Part shown: in pieces, positions 1 to 7,327 of the stretch
Layout of the letters: each line of letters starts with the position of its first letter
How positions within the stretch are numbered: the first letter of the stretch is position 1
Assembly (NCBI GenBank): GCA_016783485.1
Contig: JADHWM010000008.1
Coordinates: forward strand, 1 to 43,645
Direction of reading: 5' to 3'
Length of the DNA stretch: 43,645 bases
DNA from: Candidatus Bathyarchaeota archaeon
GTDB lineage: Archaea > Thermoproteota > Bathyarchaeia > TCS64
The notes under the pieces: generated by a model
What the model was told of the DNA's origin: nothing
The model's input: only the letters and a program-made list of their open reading frames with translations
The model's database searches: none
Translations under genes and position numbers: made by a program

Positions 1-156
1 GATGCCGTATCCCCCCTCGAGGTAGTTCATCTTCCCCCGGAGGATCCGCTCCTCCATGCCCGAGGCTCCTGCGACTATGCAAATCAGGAGCAGGGTGACC
101 GCCACCGTCGCGAATATGGCCGCTCCCCTCTTGAGGAGAGTCCGTGGGAGACTCAT
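1..156 (-). CDS. N-terminus of a membrane protein, probably ABC transporter permease (partial)
   Basis: Only the first 52 codons lie in the window; the gene runs off the left edge. The start is the ATG at 156. The visible part has a short basic N-terminus (LPRTLLKRG), one long hydrophobic segment at about residues 11-31 and then a charged stretch (MEERILRGKMNYLEGG). A positively charged start, a first TM helix and an early extracytoplasmic loop are usual for DppB/OppB-type permeases, which I infer as most likely. Any other integral membrane protein with an N-terminal signal-anchor would look similar. Confidence 0.45.
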   Translation of the reverse strand, partial: MSLPRTLLKRGAAIFATVAVTLLLICIVAGASGMEERILRGKMNYLEGGYGI

Positions 157-248
157 GGGGTTTGACCTGCTGAGGTTTATCCTATTATCAATAAAGATTT
201 TTCATTGATTGAATCCGGCGTTTCGAATCCGGCCCGACTCGCTCGTGG

Positions 249-599
249 TCACTCCTTCCAGGCTACCCTCTCGAGGTAGTCCTCCCTGGGCGGGGCGAAG
301 GCCTCGACGAGGACCGCGGGCTTGTCCCCGGTGGCGTCGAAGTTGTGGGCAGCATGGGGGGGCACCAGAAAGGTGGCCTGGGCCTCCATTTCCCGGGTCT
401 CCCCGTCGATGTAGAGGATGCCGCTCCCCTCGATGAGGTAGCCGATCTGCTCGTGGGGGTGGCTGTGGGGCGGGGTGGGGAGGCCCGGCTCGATGGTATT
501 CACCATCATCATGCACTTCTCACCGGACATCAGTATCTCACCCTGGCGACCCTTCACGGTCTCCAAGCGGGGAGCGTCCTCCCTCTTGATTATCTTCAT
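249..599 (-). CDS. Single-domain cupin protein
   Basis: A 116-residue small cupin. The metal-binding motif is visible as PPHSHPHEQIGYLIEG (about residues 42-57), with two His and a Glu, and the second motif is PPHAAHNF with the last His ligand. Length fits single-domain cupin_2 proteins that bind a divalent metal and act on small molecules or bind them; the substrate cannot be read from sequence. The C-terminus carries PPREDYLE, nearly the same tail as the cupin at 17246-17596, so the two are probably paralogues. A TATA-like element lies about 33 nt upstream, which fits a short leader. Confidence 0.85.
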   Translation of the reverse strand: MKIIKREDAPRLETVKGRQGEILMSGEKCMMMVNTIEPGLPTPPHSHPHEQIGYLIEGSGILYIDGETREMEAQATFLVPPHAAHNFDATGDKPAVLVEAFAPPREDYLERVAWKE

Positions 600-628
600 G
601 ATTATCAGAAAGGTTCAGTGGCGAGTCC

Positions 629-636
629 AAATTTAA
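629..636 (-). promoter_or_regulatory. TATA-like box for the cupin at 249-599
   Basis: TTAAATTT on the minus strand, centred about 33 nt before the ATG at 599, which is the usual distance for an archaeal TATA box with a very short leader. Confidence 0.4.
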
Positions 637-683
637 CATGCACGATTGGATAAGATGAAAAAAGAGAAGGGGTTCGTTTGTGT

Positions 684-983
684 TTAGGATTGCTTAGTCA
701 GGAAGTAGACCGCGATGGCTCCGATGATGAGACCTATGACCCCGCCAATCGCGTAGTTGGTCATGCCGCCGGACTTGGCCTGGAGGTCTGTGACATCGGC
801 CTCAAGGCTCGAGACCGAGGATTCCAGGGTGGAGCCCTCGCTGCTCAGAGCGCTGACGTCGGACTCGAGGCTCGCCTTCTTCGATTCGAGAGGCGCGGGT
901 GACCAGGACTGTGCTTGGCATTTCCTGTGGTGTTTGATGCGGCTTGAATGTTCCGTATGTTTTTCGCAAAATGAAAAGAACAT
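684..983 (-). pseudogene. 3' remnant of a coiled-coil plus C-terminal TM surface protein
   Basis: The last 65 or so codons read as a heptad-like coiled coil of repeated LES/SLE units followed by a glycine-rich TM helix (YAIGGVIGLIIGAIAVYFL) and a short basic tail. This is the typical membrane-anchoring C-terminus of secreted archaeal solute-binding or S-layer-like proteins. The first 30 codons (rich in His, Cys and Lys) look unlike the rest and overlap the upstream intergenic region, so I do not believe the ATG at 983. I read this as the tail of a larger gene whose 5' part was lost near 890-900. A genuine small TM protein with an internal start is the alternative. Confidence 0.5.
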
Positions 984-991
984 TTTAATTA
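983..991 (+). promoter_or_regulatory. TATA-like box for the HTH regulator at 1022
   Basis: TTTTAATTA is centred about 35 nt before the ATG at 1022, consistent with a transcript starting a few bases before the gene. Confidence 0.4.
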
Positions 992-1021
992 CACAGGGAT
1001 TATGTTATCGAGAGCGTTGGG

Positions 1022-1741
1022 ATGTTGAATAAATCGGAAGTCTTCAAGGCGCTGTCAAGTGACTCAAGGTGGGAGATACTCAACGCCTTAACAGACGAGC
1101 CGAAGGACATCAACGAAATCGCAGACCGAGTCGGGTTGAAAGCCATCACGGTCCGACATCACCTGAGCTCTCTGACCCAGACCGGGCTAGTGGAGCCATT
1201 ACCGGAGAGGAAGGGGGGCGTAGGCCGCCCCACCACCGTCTACCGCATCACGGGGGACAACATAAGGGTGAGTTTTCCCCAACGAGACTACTTTCTCCTC
1301 AACCAGATCATCGTCGGGGGACTACTCTCGATACTGGGGAGCGAGGCCACCAAGGAAATCCTCCTCAGGGTAGCGGTGAAGGCGGGCTTCGACCTCCTTG
1401 AGAACACCGCCTCCGAGAACGGCCTGGAGCGGTGGACTCTGGACTCCTTCCGGCGCCTCTTCGTCGAGGGGCTCCTGGGGGAGAGGGGGACTAAGCCCGA
1501 GGTGGTCTCACAGAGCGAGGACGAGCTCATCTTCCAAGAGAGAAACTGCCTCTTCTTCGAGTTGGTGAAGACGAACCCCGAACTTATATGCAACGCCCTC
1601 GACAAGGGCTTCCATGATGGCGTCGTCAAAGCCCTAGGGCCGGATTTCGAGGGGGAGAGGCTTAACTGCATGGGCCACGGGGACCCATACTGCAGATATA
1701 AAATTCTATGGAACCGCCCGTCGGGCGCGGATTCAACCTAG
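1022..1741 (+). CDS. ArsR-like winged-helix regulator with C-terminal sensor domain
   Basis: The first 80 residues form a winged helix of the ArsR type (FKALSSDSRWEILNAL, then a recognition helix around ITVRHHLSSLTQTGLV and a wing containing GVGRPTTVYRI). The C-terminal about 130 residues end in LNCMGHGDPYCRYKI; a Cys-GHGDP-Cys ending like this is seen in V4R/methanogen-output-type sensory domains that bind small ligands or metals. The protein is therefore inferred to be a ligand-responsive transcription factor. It is separated by only 38 nt from the degraded surface-protein gene on the other strand. Its target genes cannot be identified here. Confidence 0.75.
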   Translation: MLNKSEVFKALSSDSRWEILNALTDEPKDINEIADRVGLKAITVRHHLSSLTQTGLVEPLPERKGGVGRPTTVYRITGDNIRVSFPQRDYFLLNQIIVGGLLSILGSEATKEILLRVAVKAGFDLLENTASENGLERWTLDSFRRLFVEGLLGERGTKPEVVSQSEDELIFQERNCLFFELVKTNPELICNALDKGFHDGVVKALGPDFEGERLNCMGHGDPYCRYKILWNRPSGADST

Positions 1742-1842
1742 GCTAAAGTCCCCCGGGAAACTGAACCCATCTATCCGTCGGCCCGCCCATACGCAATTGA
1801 TGCAGTTATTAGGGGGAATGTTCCAATAGGGTACCAGTTGAG

Positions 1843-2157
1843 ATGACCGAAGAGGCAGTTGAGAAGAAAGTCTTCGAGAACACCGATTTCAAGTTCAGCG
1901 CGGCGTACGGTGCATACTCGGAGAGATTTGATCAGTCAGAGGAGGACGAGGAACGGCAACGCCTGAACGATCTCATTGTTAAACTAGACACAAACGAGAT
2001 CTCCTACCCTAATTTCTACGATGAGGTATCGAAACCAGATCAGGATGAGGATGAAAAGCGATACAAGTTCCACAGGACTAGGATCACGGGATCGAGAAAA
2101 TTCGCCGCTCGGAAGGCGGAACAGAAATCTGATAGGGTCAAACGTCATAAGAGATAG
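1843..2157 (+). CDS. Small, highly charged hypothetical protein
   Basis: A 104-residue protein starting at the ATG at 1843. It is acidic in the middle (QSEEDEERQRLNDL) and strongly basic at the end (RKFAARKAEQKSDRVKRHKR). No signal peptide, membrane segment, Cys pairs or recognisable domain is seen. The basic tail could bind nucleic acid, but that is only a guess. It lies alone between two intergenic gaps, in the same direction as the HTH gene before it. Confidence 0.55.
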   Translation: MTEEAVEKKVFENTDFKFSAAYGAYSERFDQSEEDEERQRLNDLIVKLDTNEISYPNFYDEVSKPDQDEDEKRYKFHRTRITGSRKFAARKAEQKSDRVKRHKR

Positions 2158-2259
2158 ACGTTCAATCGTTAACGCTTGACGCATTCTCCTCCTTTTTGAT
2201 ATCTGACTCATAGTTTCCGAGAGCATTATTATCGAAAGTCACGCATCAGGCAAGTCAGG

Positions 2260-2266
2260 TTATAAG
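2260..2266 (+). promoter_or_regulatory. TATA box for the gene at 2290
   Basis: TTATAAG lies about 27 nt before the GTG at 2290, placing the transcript start on the start codon (leaderless). A second TATA-like run (GTATATATAG) at 2277-2286 is too close to serve that start. Confidence 0.45.
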
Positions 2267-2289
2267 TGACGGACGCGTATATATAGAAG

Positions 2290-2616
2290 GTGAAAGTTTT
2301 AGTCGACAGAAAGTCGGTTTTGCGTGAGATCCTCAGGATCGAGGGCGAAATCAATACCATGAGAAGGAACCCGAGATACGTCAGTATTAAGTCCCACATC
2401 TTCAGCCTCGAGTCCAGGAGGTTTGGATCCCACACAGTCTCTATCGCCGCTCCCGAGGACCCCGAGACCACCTTGGAGCTCAGGAACAACTCCCAGGAGA
2501 TGAGGGACACCCTCTCACGCTACAAAGAGATGCGGACCGAGTTCGACGACCGACTGGACGGTTTGGTAGTCCGTAAGGCGGGGCTCCAGAGACAGCTCTT
2601 CGTGCGCCCCCAATGA
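2290..2616 (+). CDS. Hypothetical helical protein
   Basis: A 108-residue protein from a GTG start, rich in Arg and Glu and predicted mostly helical, with possible coiled-coil stretches at about residues 8-25 and 66-100. There are no Cys residues and no membrane segment. It ends just before the tRNA gene on the opposite strand. I do not recognise the family. The GTG start is supported by the TATA box about 27 nt upstream. Confidence 0.55.
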   Translation: MKVLVDRKSVLREILRIEGEINTMRRNPRYVSIKSHIFSLESRRFGSHTVSIAAPEDPETTLELRNNSQEMRDTLSRYKEMRTEFDDRLDGLVVRKAGLQRQLFVRPQ

Positions 2617-2621
2617 TTGAG

Positions 2622-2729
2622 TGGCGCCGGGAAAGGGATTTGAACCCTTGTGTCCATACGGACACTAGCTTTCCAGGCATGAGCCACCCGAGAGGGTGTT
2701 AGCTCCCTACCAGGCTAGGAGATCCCGGC
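2622..2729 (-). tRNA. tRNA-Ser(GGA) with 21-nt intron; CCA encoded
   Basis: Read on the minus strand: acceptor stem GCCGGGA/TCCCGGC, D arm with the GG of the loop, T arm with loop TTCAAAT, discriminator G and an encoded CCA. A long variable arm (GTGTCC-GTAT-GGACAC) makes it class II. After removing the intron at 2679-2699 the anticodon stem becomes CTAGC/GCTAG with loop CTGGAAA, giving anticodon GGA (2672-2674), so it reads UCC and UCU as serine. Without intron removal the anticodon stem cannot form. The canonical folding and class II arm make the call firm. Confidence 0.92.
2679..2699 (-). other. tRNA intron between positions 29 and 30 (bulge-helix-bulge)
   Basis: On the RNA strand, GAGC pairs with GCTC as the central 4-bp helix, flanked by two 3-nt bulges (TAA and ATG). 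Cutting after the second base of each bulge (TA^A and AT^G) releases exactly 21 nt. The intron itself forms a hairpin CACCC-TCTC-GGGTG. This is a classic motif for the archaeal splicing endonuclease, but it sits within the anticodon stem (after position 29) instead of the common site after position 37. Confidence 0.88.
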
Positions 2730-2754
2730 TCAGAATTATAGCCGACGCATCCCC

Positions 2755-2763
2755 GATTTAAGG
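2755..2763 (-). promoter_or_regulatory. TATA box of tRNA-Ser
   Basis: CCTTAAATC on the minus strand, about 25-33 nt before the tRNA 5' end at 2729. Confidence 0.4.
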
Positions 2764-2821
2764 ATTCCATCCTCCATGACGTTTATCAGGGACCGCTTCA
2801 CACTATCCGCAGTGAACCAGA

Positions 2822-3157
2822 ATGCACCAGAACTGGATACAGAGAAGCGAGAACACCCTCAAGCAGCTCAGGGGGCTCTTGGAGAACCCCGACCAGGACA
2901 GGCTGGAACTGGTACGGGTGATGCGTTTCTCCTTCGGGGCCCTGGGCCAGAGCCTCGCGGGGTGGATGCAGTGGGCAAACAGCCCCGAGATAATGTCCAG
3001 CTTCACCAAGGAGGAGCTGGAAGAAATGACACAGAAGATCACCGGCATGGTGGAGCAGTTCATCACATACGACATCGAGATCACCAACACGGGTACCCGG
3101 AAGGGCCTAGCGAAGCAGAGGGAGAACGAGCAGCCGGGAACCCGGTTCGTGATCTAG
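2822..3157 (+). CDS. DUF2153 family protein
   Basis: A 111-residue all-helical protein. The order W-I-x-R near the N-terminus, a central helix with FGALGQSLAGWMQW, and a last helix ending in YDIEIT match the archaeal family DUF2153 as I remember it, including the usual length of 110-130 residues. The function of this family is unknown to me. Start is the ATG at 2822. It stands alone, divergent from the tRNA gene and followed by about 200 nt in which I see no convincing gene. Confidence 0.65.
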   Translation: MHQNWIQRSENTLKQLRGLLENPDQDRLELVRVMRFSFGALGQSLAGWMQWANSPEIMSSFTKEELEEMTQKITGMVEQFITYDIEITNTGTRKGLAKQRENEQPGTRFVI

Positions 3158-3356
3158 ATACGCCGGGATCGCGTATTATTGTGCTCTGTTTCTATTAGGA
3201 CAGGGCGGGGTAGAGCTGCCTGACCACAACAAGGAGGAGCGCCGCTATTGCGGTCTCTAATGCCGTCGCGCGCGCCCTACATCCAGAAGAGATACGAGAG
3301 AGCCCTGGAATCCTAAGGTTTAACCGGGTTTCCCCCCTCATATCTCCGGGGATATT

Positions 3357-4370
3357 TTGGACAATGGAATAATGGAGCTTCACAGGGAGGCTCTTGTCGT
3401 CGACACCCACTGCGACACCCTGAAATGCCTGATGCCAATGTTCACCCAGCCCCGGAACTCCCAGTGGGACGACCGGTCAGACATCGGGATGGGGGTGCGA
3501 TCCTCTCTGGGCCACATCGACTTCCCGAGGCTAAGAGAGGGGGGCGTCGACTGCCAGGTCTTCGCGATCTCCTCGGTGAGGGACAGGACACGGCCCTACG
3601 CCTTGAGAACGGCCATGGAGATGATCGATATCTTCTATAGAGAATGTGCTGCGTACCCGGATGCTGTCACCCCGGTGACGACCCATGAAGAAATCGTCAA
3701 AGCCGCGGCCGAGGGGAAAGTCGCGGCGATGCTCTCCATAGAGGGAGCAGACATCATCGAAGGGAAAGTGGGAATGCTCGGGGTCTTCCATCGCCTCGGG
3801 GTGAGGATGGTGGGTCTCGTCCACAGCCTCAGGAACGAGCTCGCCGACGGCATCGCCGATGGGAGGACGGGGGGCGGGCTCTCCGAGCTGGGCGTGGAGG
3901 CCGTCGAGGAGTTGGACCGCCTCGGGATGCTCATCGACGTATCCCATCTGAGCGACGCCGGGTTCTGGGATCTCATGGACGTCGTGAAGGGTCCCGTGAT
4001 GGCCTCTCATAGCAATGCCCGGACCGTCTGCGACCACCCCCGGAACATGACGGATGATATGATCCGTGCCATGGCAGACAGGGGGGGCGTGATGGGGATG
4101 AACTTCGCCCCCGGATTCGTCCATCCGACCCGTGCGACCGTCCAGGGCGTCGTGAACCACATCGACCACATAGTGGGCCTAGTGGGGCCGGATCACGTGG
4201 GCCTCGGCTCCGACTTCGACGGGATCCCCTACACCCCCGAAGGACTCGAAGACGTCACCAAGATGCCAAACATCACCGCTGAACTAGTCGGGGGGGGCTA
4301 CGCAAAGGAGGACATCGATAAGATCCTGGGTGGAAACCACTTGAAGCTCATCAAGGCGGTGGTGGGCTGA
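3357..4370 (+). CDS. Membrane dipeptidase (peptidase family M19)
   Basis: A zinc amidohydrolase of the renal-dipeptidase family that cleaves dipeptides, often with a D-residue. The first metal motif DTHCDT is at about residues 16-21, then IEGAD (bridging Glu), LVHS, ISHLSD/DVSHLSD (His ligand), ASHSN (second His ligand), and GLGSDFDG (substrate-site Asp). The length of 337 residues is usual. No signal peptide is visible, so it is inferred to be cytoplasmic. A TTG at 3357 opens the frame, while the ATG at 3372 (MELHREALVVD) is an equally good start. It precedes the DegT-like gene by 40 nt. Confidence 0.9.
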   Translation: MDNGIMELHREALVVDTHCDTLKCLMPMFTQPRNSQWDDRSDIGMGVRSSLGHIDFPRLREGGVDCQVFAISSVRDRTRPYALRTAMEMIDIFYRECAAYPDAVTPVTTHEEIVKAAAEGKVAAMLSIEGADIIEGKVGMLGVFHRLGVRMVGLVHSLRNELADGIADGRTGGGLSELGVEAVEELDRLGMLIDVSHLSDAGFWDLMDVVKGPVMASHSNARTVCDHPRNMTDDMIRAMADRGGVMGMNFAPGFVHPTRATVQGVVNHIDHIVGLVGPDHVGLGSDFDGIPYTPEGLEDVTKMPNITAELVGGGYAKEDIDKILGGNHLKLIKAVVG

Positions 4371-4410
4371 CCCTCCAACATATTATTTTATCTCTCAGGA
4401 AGCGCCACAT

Positions 4411-5391
4411 GTGAAGAGGAAATCCTGCATGACACCAGTGAAGCGCATACCCTTCTCCCGCCCCTACCCCTTGAACGCGCCGAGGCTCGCGAAGGGTTTC
4501 GAGGAGATCGTGGAGACCCGGTGGTACACGAAGGGGAAGAATGTTAAAAGACTCGAGGAGGCCCTAGTTTCCTACCTTGACGTGGACCACGCAATCGCGA
4601 CGGGGACAGGCTCGTCAGCGCTGCTTATTGGGCTCCGTTCGTACGCGGATCGGATCGGGGTGGAGTCGATCACTGTGCCCGCATTCACATTCGACTCCGT
4701 GAGATATACGATCGAGTTCGCGGGGATCAAGGACATCAGGTATGGGGATGTGGACCCCAGGACATGGACCCTCGTGGACCAGGAGTACCCCACCGACATC
4801 GTGATGGGGATGGACACCTTCGGTAACAAGTCCGACATAAAGGAGACGGAGACCGAGAGGCTCTTTTTCGACGCCGCCCAGAGCTTCGGGGCCGAGATCA
4901 GCCGGGATCGGGGCGCCATCGAGATCATCAGCTTCGCAGGGGGTAAGGTCATCACCACCGGTGGTGAGGGAGGCGCGATAGTTACCAACGATGGGGTCCT
5001 CGCGGCCGAGTGCAGACACCTTAGGGATTTGTTCTCTAAGATGCCCGAGGCGTGTGCCTTCATCGGGGTCTCGATGATGGACCACATCGATGATATCCTG
5101 AAACAAAAAGCGGAGATCGCCAAGTTATACAGGAAGAAGATTCCACTCCAGTTCCAGGAGATCACGGCCACGAACAACTACATCGTGGGCTGCCTCATGG
5201 ACGGCAGAGACGAATTCATAGCGGAGAACAGGGAGCGAGTCGATTTCAGGGACTTCTACAGGGAGCCCCTCAAAAGCCCCGAGATCACCGACATGCTCTC
5301 TAAGAGAATGTTATGCCTCCCCAACGGGCCTGATGTGATCCCGAATATAGATTTCATCTGCGCCCTCGTCAACCGGTCGCTAGAAGGATGA
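4411..5391 (+). CDS. DegT/DnrJ/EryC1/StrS-family PLP protein, shortened
   Basis: A fold-type I PLP protein of the sugar-aminotransferase family. Visible are the N-terminal substrate motif (PLNAPRLAKGFEEIVETRWYTKG), the glycine/serine turn GTGSSALL, the PLP-N1 aspartate in DAAQSFGA (D154) and the Schiff-base lysine in GGKVITTGGEGG (K179). At 326 residues it is some 40-50 shorter than typical members. The part after the lysine that normally carries the GYNYRM-type loop is replaced by an unrelated short stretch. Catalysis is possible, but the substrate is unclear. GTG 4411 and ATG 4429 both have purine-rich ribosome-binding sites. Confidence 0.8.
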   Translation: MKRKSCMTPVKRIPFSRPYPLNAPRLAKGFEEIVETRWYTKGKNVKRLEEALVSYLDVDHAIATGTGSSALLIGLRSYADRIGVESITVPAFTFDSVRYTIEFAGIKDIRYGDVDPRTWTLVDQEYPTDIVMGMDTFGNKSDIKETETERLFFDAAQSFGAEISRDRGAIEIISFAGGKVITTGGEGGAIVTNDGVLAAECRHLRDLFSKMPEACAFIGVSMMDHIDDILKQKAEIAKLYRKKIPLQFQEITATNNYIVGCLMDGRDEFIAENRERVDFRDFYREPLKSPEITDMLSKRMLCLPNGPDVIPNIDFICALVNRSLEG

Positions 5392-5406
5392 CCCGAGCCT
5401 GCCTAG

Positions 5407-5958
5407 CTATGTGGACTCGACGTCGTCCATCGTCATGTAGGGCAGGGTAGAGGTGTAGACGATGACCTCCACGACCATCCCGAGGTCTTGGATGTCGACG
5501 GTTTCGGGATTGTCCACGTAGATCAACACGCTCCCGCTGACCGGGATCATGATGCTCCCCGTGACCGGTTCGAAGGAGTATTCCACCCCACTAACGGTGT
5601 GGTTGAAAGCCCCGGTGATGTTGAGGTCTTCCGCGGGTTCCATTAAGCCCCCCTCTCCCACTGCGTAGAAGACGGAGTCCCAGCCTTCCTCTACAAAGCC
5701 GACCTCGATCGAGGTGATGAGGGCGTCTCGGCCCCCGATGTTCTCGACGTGGAGGGCTACCTGAGAGCCTGACGAGTCCGCCCAGATCCGGGCGCTCCTT
5801 ATGACGAGCTGCTCCGTCTTCATCGCCGATGTGGTAACTGAGAGGGTGTAGAGACCCACGGTGCCGCTGGCCAAGACGACCGAGAGGACAAGAAGGATCA
5901 TCAGTGTTACAGACTGGGTTAGCCCCCTTTTTCGCCCTGGAAAACATGAAGGTTTCAT
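5407..5958 (-). CDS. Archaeal type IV pilin-like protein
   Basis: A 183-residue secreted protein with a class III-type signal: basic GRKRG followed by LTQSVTLMILLVLSVV, so a prepilin peptidase would be expected to cut after G12. The hydrophobic helix at about residues 15-40 is the assembly domain. The remainder is a beta-rich, acidic extracellular domain with repeated SIEVGF/VLIYVDN-type strands and N-x-S/T sites (NIT, NHT) that could be N-glycosylated. No pilus ATPase or peptidase gene is nearby, so it probably joins a pilus encoded elsewhere or acts as a lone surface pseudopilin. Confidence 0.75.
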   Translation of the reverse strand: MKPSCFPGRKRGLTQSVTLMILLVLSVVLASGTVGLYTLSVTTSAMKTEQLVIRSARIWADSSGSQVALHVENIGGRDALITSIEVGFVEEGWDSVFYAVGEGGLMEPAEDLNITGAFNHTVSGVEYSFEPVTGSIMIPVSGSVLIYVDNPETVDIQDLGMVVEVIVYTSTLPYMTMDDVEST

Positions 5959-6047
5959 GCATCATTGAACAGGAAATTAATACCATATAAAACTGACAGT
6001 AAATATAGATCGAAGGTAAAGATCGTAACAAAAGACCGAAAGAAAAT

Positions 6048-6905
6048 TCAGGTGAGTATTGAGGGCCAGCGGTTGGAGGCGCAGCCGCAGCTCACGTCCC
6101 CTGTTTCCATGTGCCTGACCGCGTGAAGGAGGGCCTCGGCTGAGGGGAGACGCCAGTGGCTCTGGAACTCCCTGAAGGCCTCGGCTCCGGTCCACTCTGT
6201 TGAGACCAGCCCCTCGCCATAGTTGGAGACCAGTTCCAGGGCGGCGTAGCAGGCCCCGATCTCCCGGGCGAAGAAGACCTCGGGAACCAGGTTCATGGTG
6301 ACCACGTCGATGCCTTGATCGGTGTATCTGAGACGAATCTCCGAGGGAGATTCGAGGCGGGGCCCCTCCGCGACCCCCACAACTCCCCGGGGGAAGACCC
6401 TGGGGAAGCCGGCCTTCTTGGACCCCGCGACCAGGAGACTGCTCAGACGGGGGCAGAAGGGCTGATGGAGGCGGTAGGAGAAGGATCCAACTTCTTCCCC
6501 CTTCGCCTTTATCGCCCTGAAAAGTCTCTGTGCCCGCTTCGTAGTGTAGTCCACGAAGCCGTCGGGGATCACCACGTCGGCGGGGTCGAGGAGAGGATTC
6601 GTGGAGCCGCAGAGGGCGGTTCCTATGATCTTGGTGACCCCGGCCTTGAGGAGGACGTAGAAGACCCTCTCCCCGGCGCTGTCGGGCTCGGTGTTCATGA
6701 TGCCCCGGGTGATGCCGTGGAAGGGGACGAAAAGGAACTCGTTGCCGCCGACGGAGGCACGGGTGAAGGGTGCGGTGGGGCCGAAAGGGGTTTCGTAGAC
6801 GACGGCTTCCTCGAGGACCTCGACGCCGTCCAGGGCCCCCGGGAACCCGGAGCCGAGGATCGTCGAGCCCCCTATCACGGCGATCCTGACTTGGGGAATG
6901 CTCAT
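6048..6905 (-). CDS. mtnP: MTAP/purine nucleoside phosphorylase family protein
   Basis: A 285-residue nucleoside phosphorylase of the MTAP type, which splits methylthioadenosine or a purine nucleoside with phosphate. Seen are the N-terminal IGGSTILG loop, PFHG in the phosphate region, a D-P-A-D-V-V-I-P-D-G-F-V-D-Y-T-T block, G-V-x-x-x-EGPRLESPSEI (ribose and base site) and MNLVPEVFFAREI. Several positions differ from standard MTAP (for example MNLVPE in place of the MTxxPE-type motif), so the substrate may differ. The ATG at 6905 is chosen because family proteins begin at this point and the upstream frame runs through the divergent gene. Confidence 0.78.
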   Translation of the reverse strand: MSIPQVRIAVIGGSTILGSGFPGALDGVEVLEEAVVYETPFGPTAPFTRASVGGNEFLFVPFHGITRGIMNTEPDSAGERVFYVLLKAGVTKIIGTALCGSTNPLLDPADVVIPDGFVDYTTKRAQRLFRAIKAKGEEVGSFSYRLHQPFCPRLSSLLVAGSKKAGFPRVFPRGVVGVAEGPRLESPSEIRLRYTDQGIDVVTMNLVPEVFFAREIGACYAALELVSNYGEGLVSTEWTGAEAFREFQSHWRLPSAEALLHAVRHMETGDVSCGCASNRWPSILT

Positions 6906-6998
6906 CTCGAATTCCCCTATCTGGGCTGGAGGATTATAAGAGTTGGTCGTGAATGTTAGAGGAAATGGATGTCTCACACGGAAGGGGAGAGGAGCTCC

Positions 6999-7268
6999 AT
7001 GGCAAAGGTATTGGTCAAGACGATAAGCCAGGAAGGATACTGTGCCGCGGGCCAGAAAGTGGGGGATGAGATCCTCTTCGACTGGGACAACCATGAGATT
7101 CAGGGAAAGATCTGTCTACACGCCCTCTACTCGGCGCTGCCGAAGATCTATGCTCTCGCTCACGGGGGTGATGTGGCCTTCGCAGAGGAAAATGAGGGGA
7201 ACTGGGTGGCCCGCTATGCTTGCCCGGACGGGTATATTCCAGTTATCTATGAGCTCGGGGTCATCTGA
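6999..7268 (+). CDS. TIGR04076 family protein
   Basis: An 89-residue protein matching the small family TIGR04076: a GYCAAGQKVGD start motif, then a KICLHALYSALPKIYAL block with a conserved Cys and a following GG, and C-terminal CPDG. The conserved cysteines may bind a metal or be redox active; I know of no assigned function. I choose the ATG at 6999 because GAGGAG lies 5 nt before it; an in-frame start at 6969 is possible. It is divergent from the MTAP-type gene. Confidence 0.75.
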   Translation: MAKVLVKTISQEGYCAAGQKVGDEILFDWDNHEIQGKICLHALYSALPKIYALAHGGDVAFAEENEGNWVARYACPDGYIPVIYELGVI

Positions 7269-7289
7269 GTGTGAGGGGCCAAGCTTAGA

Positions 7290-7298
7290 GATATAAAC
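7290..7298 (+). promoter_or_regulatory. TATA box of the ammonia-lyase gene
   Basis: GATATAAAC is centred 34 nt before the ATG at 7328, favouring that start over the TTG at 7316. Confidence 0.5.
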
Positions 7299-7327
7299 CC
7301 CGTCGGGCAGACTAGTTGGCGACAGGC

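Noticed and set aside
3247-3312. Very short TTG-started frame after an AGGAGG
   Set aside because: It has a good ribosome-binding site but only 21 codons and no known match in my memory; it may be a decayed gene end.
3195-3410. Minus-strand frame between DUF2153 and the dipeptidase
   Set aside because: It overlaps the dipeptidase start and shows no domain or codon support.
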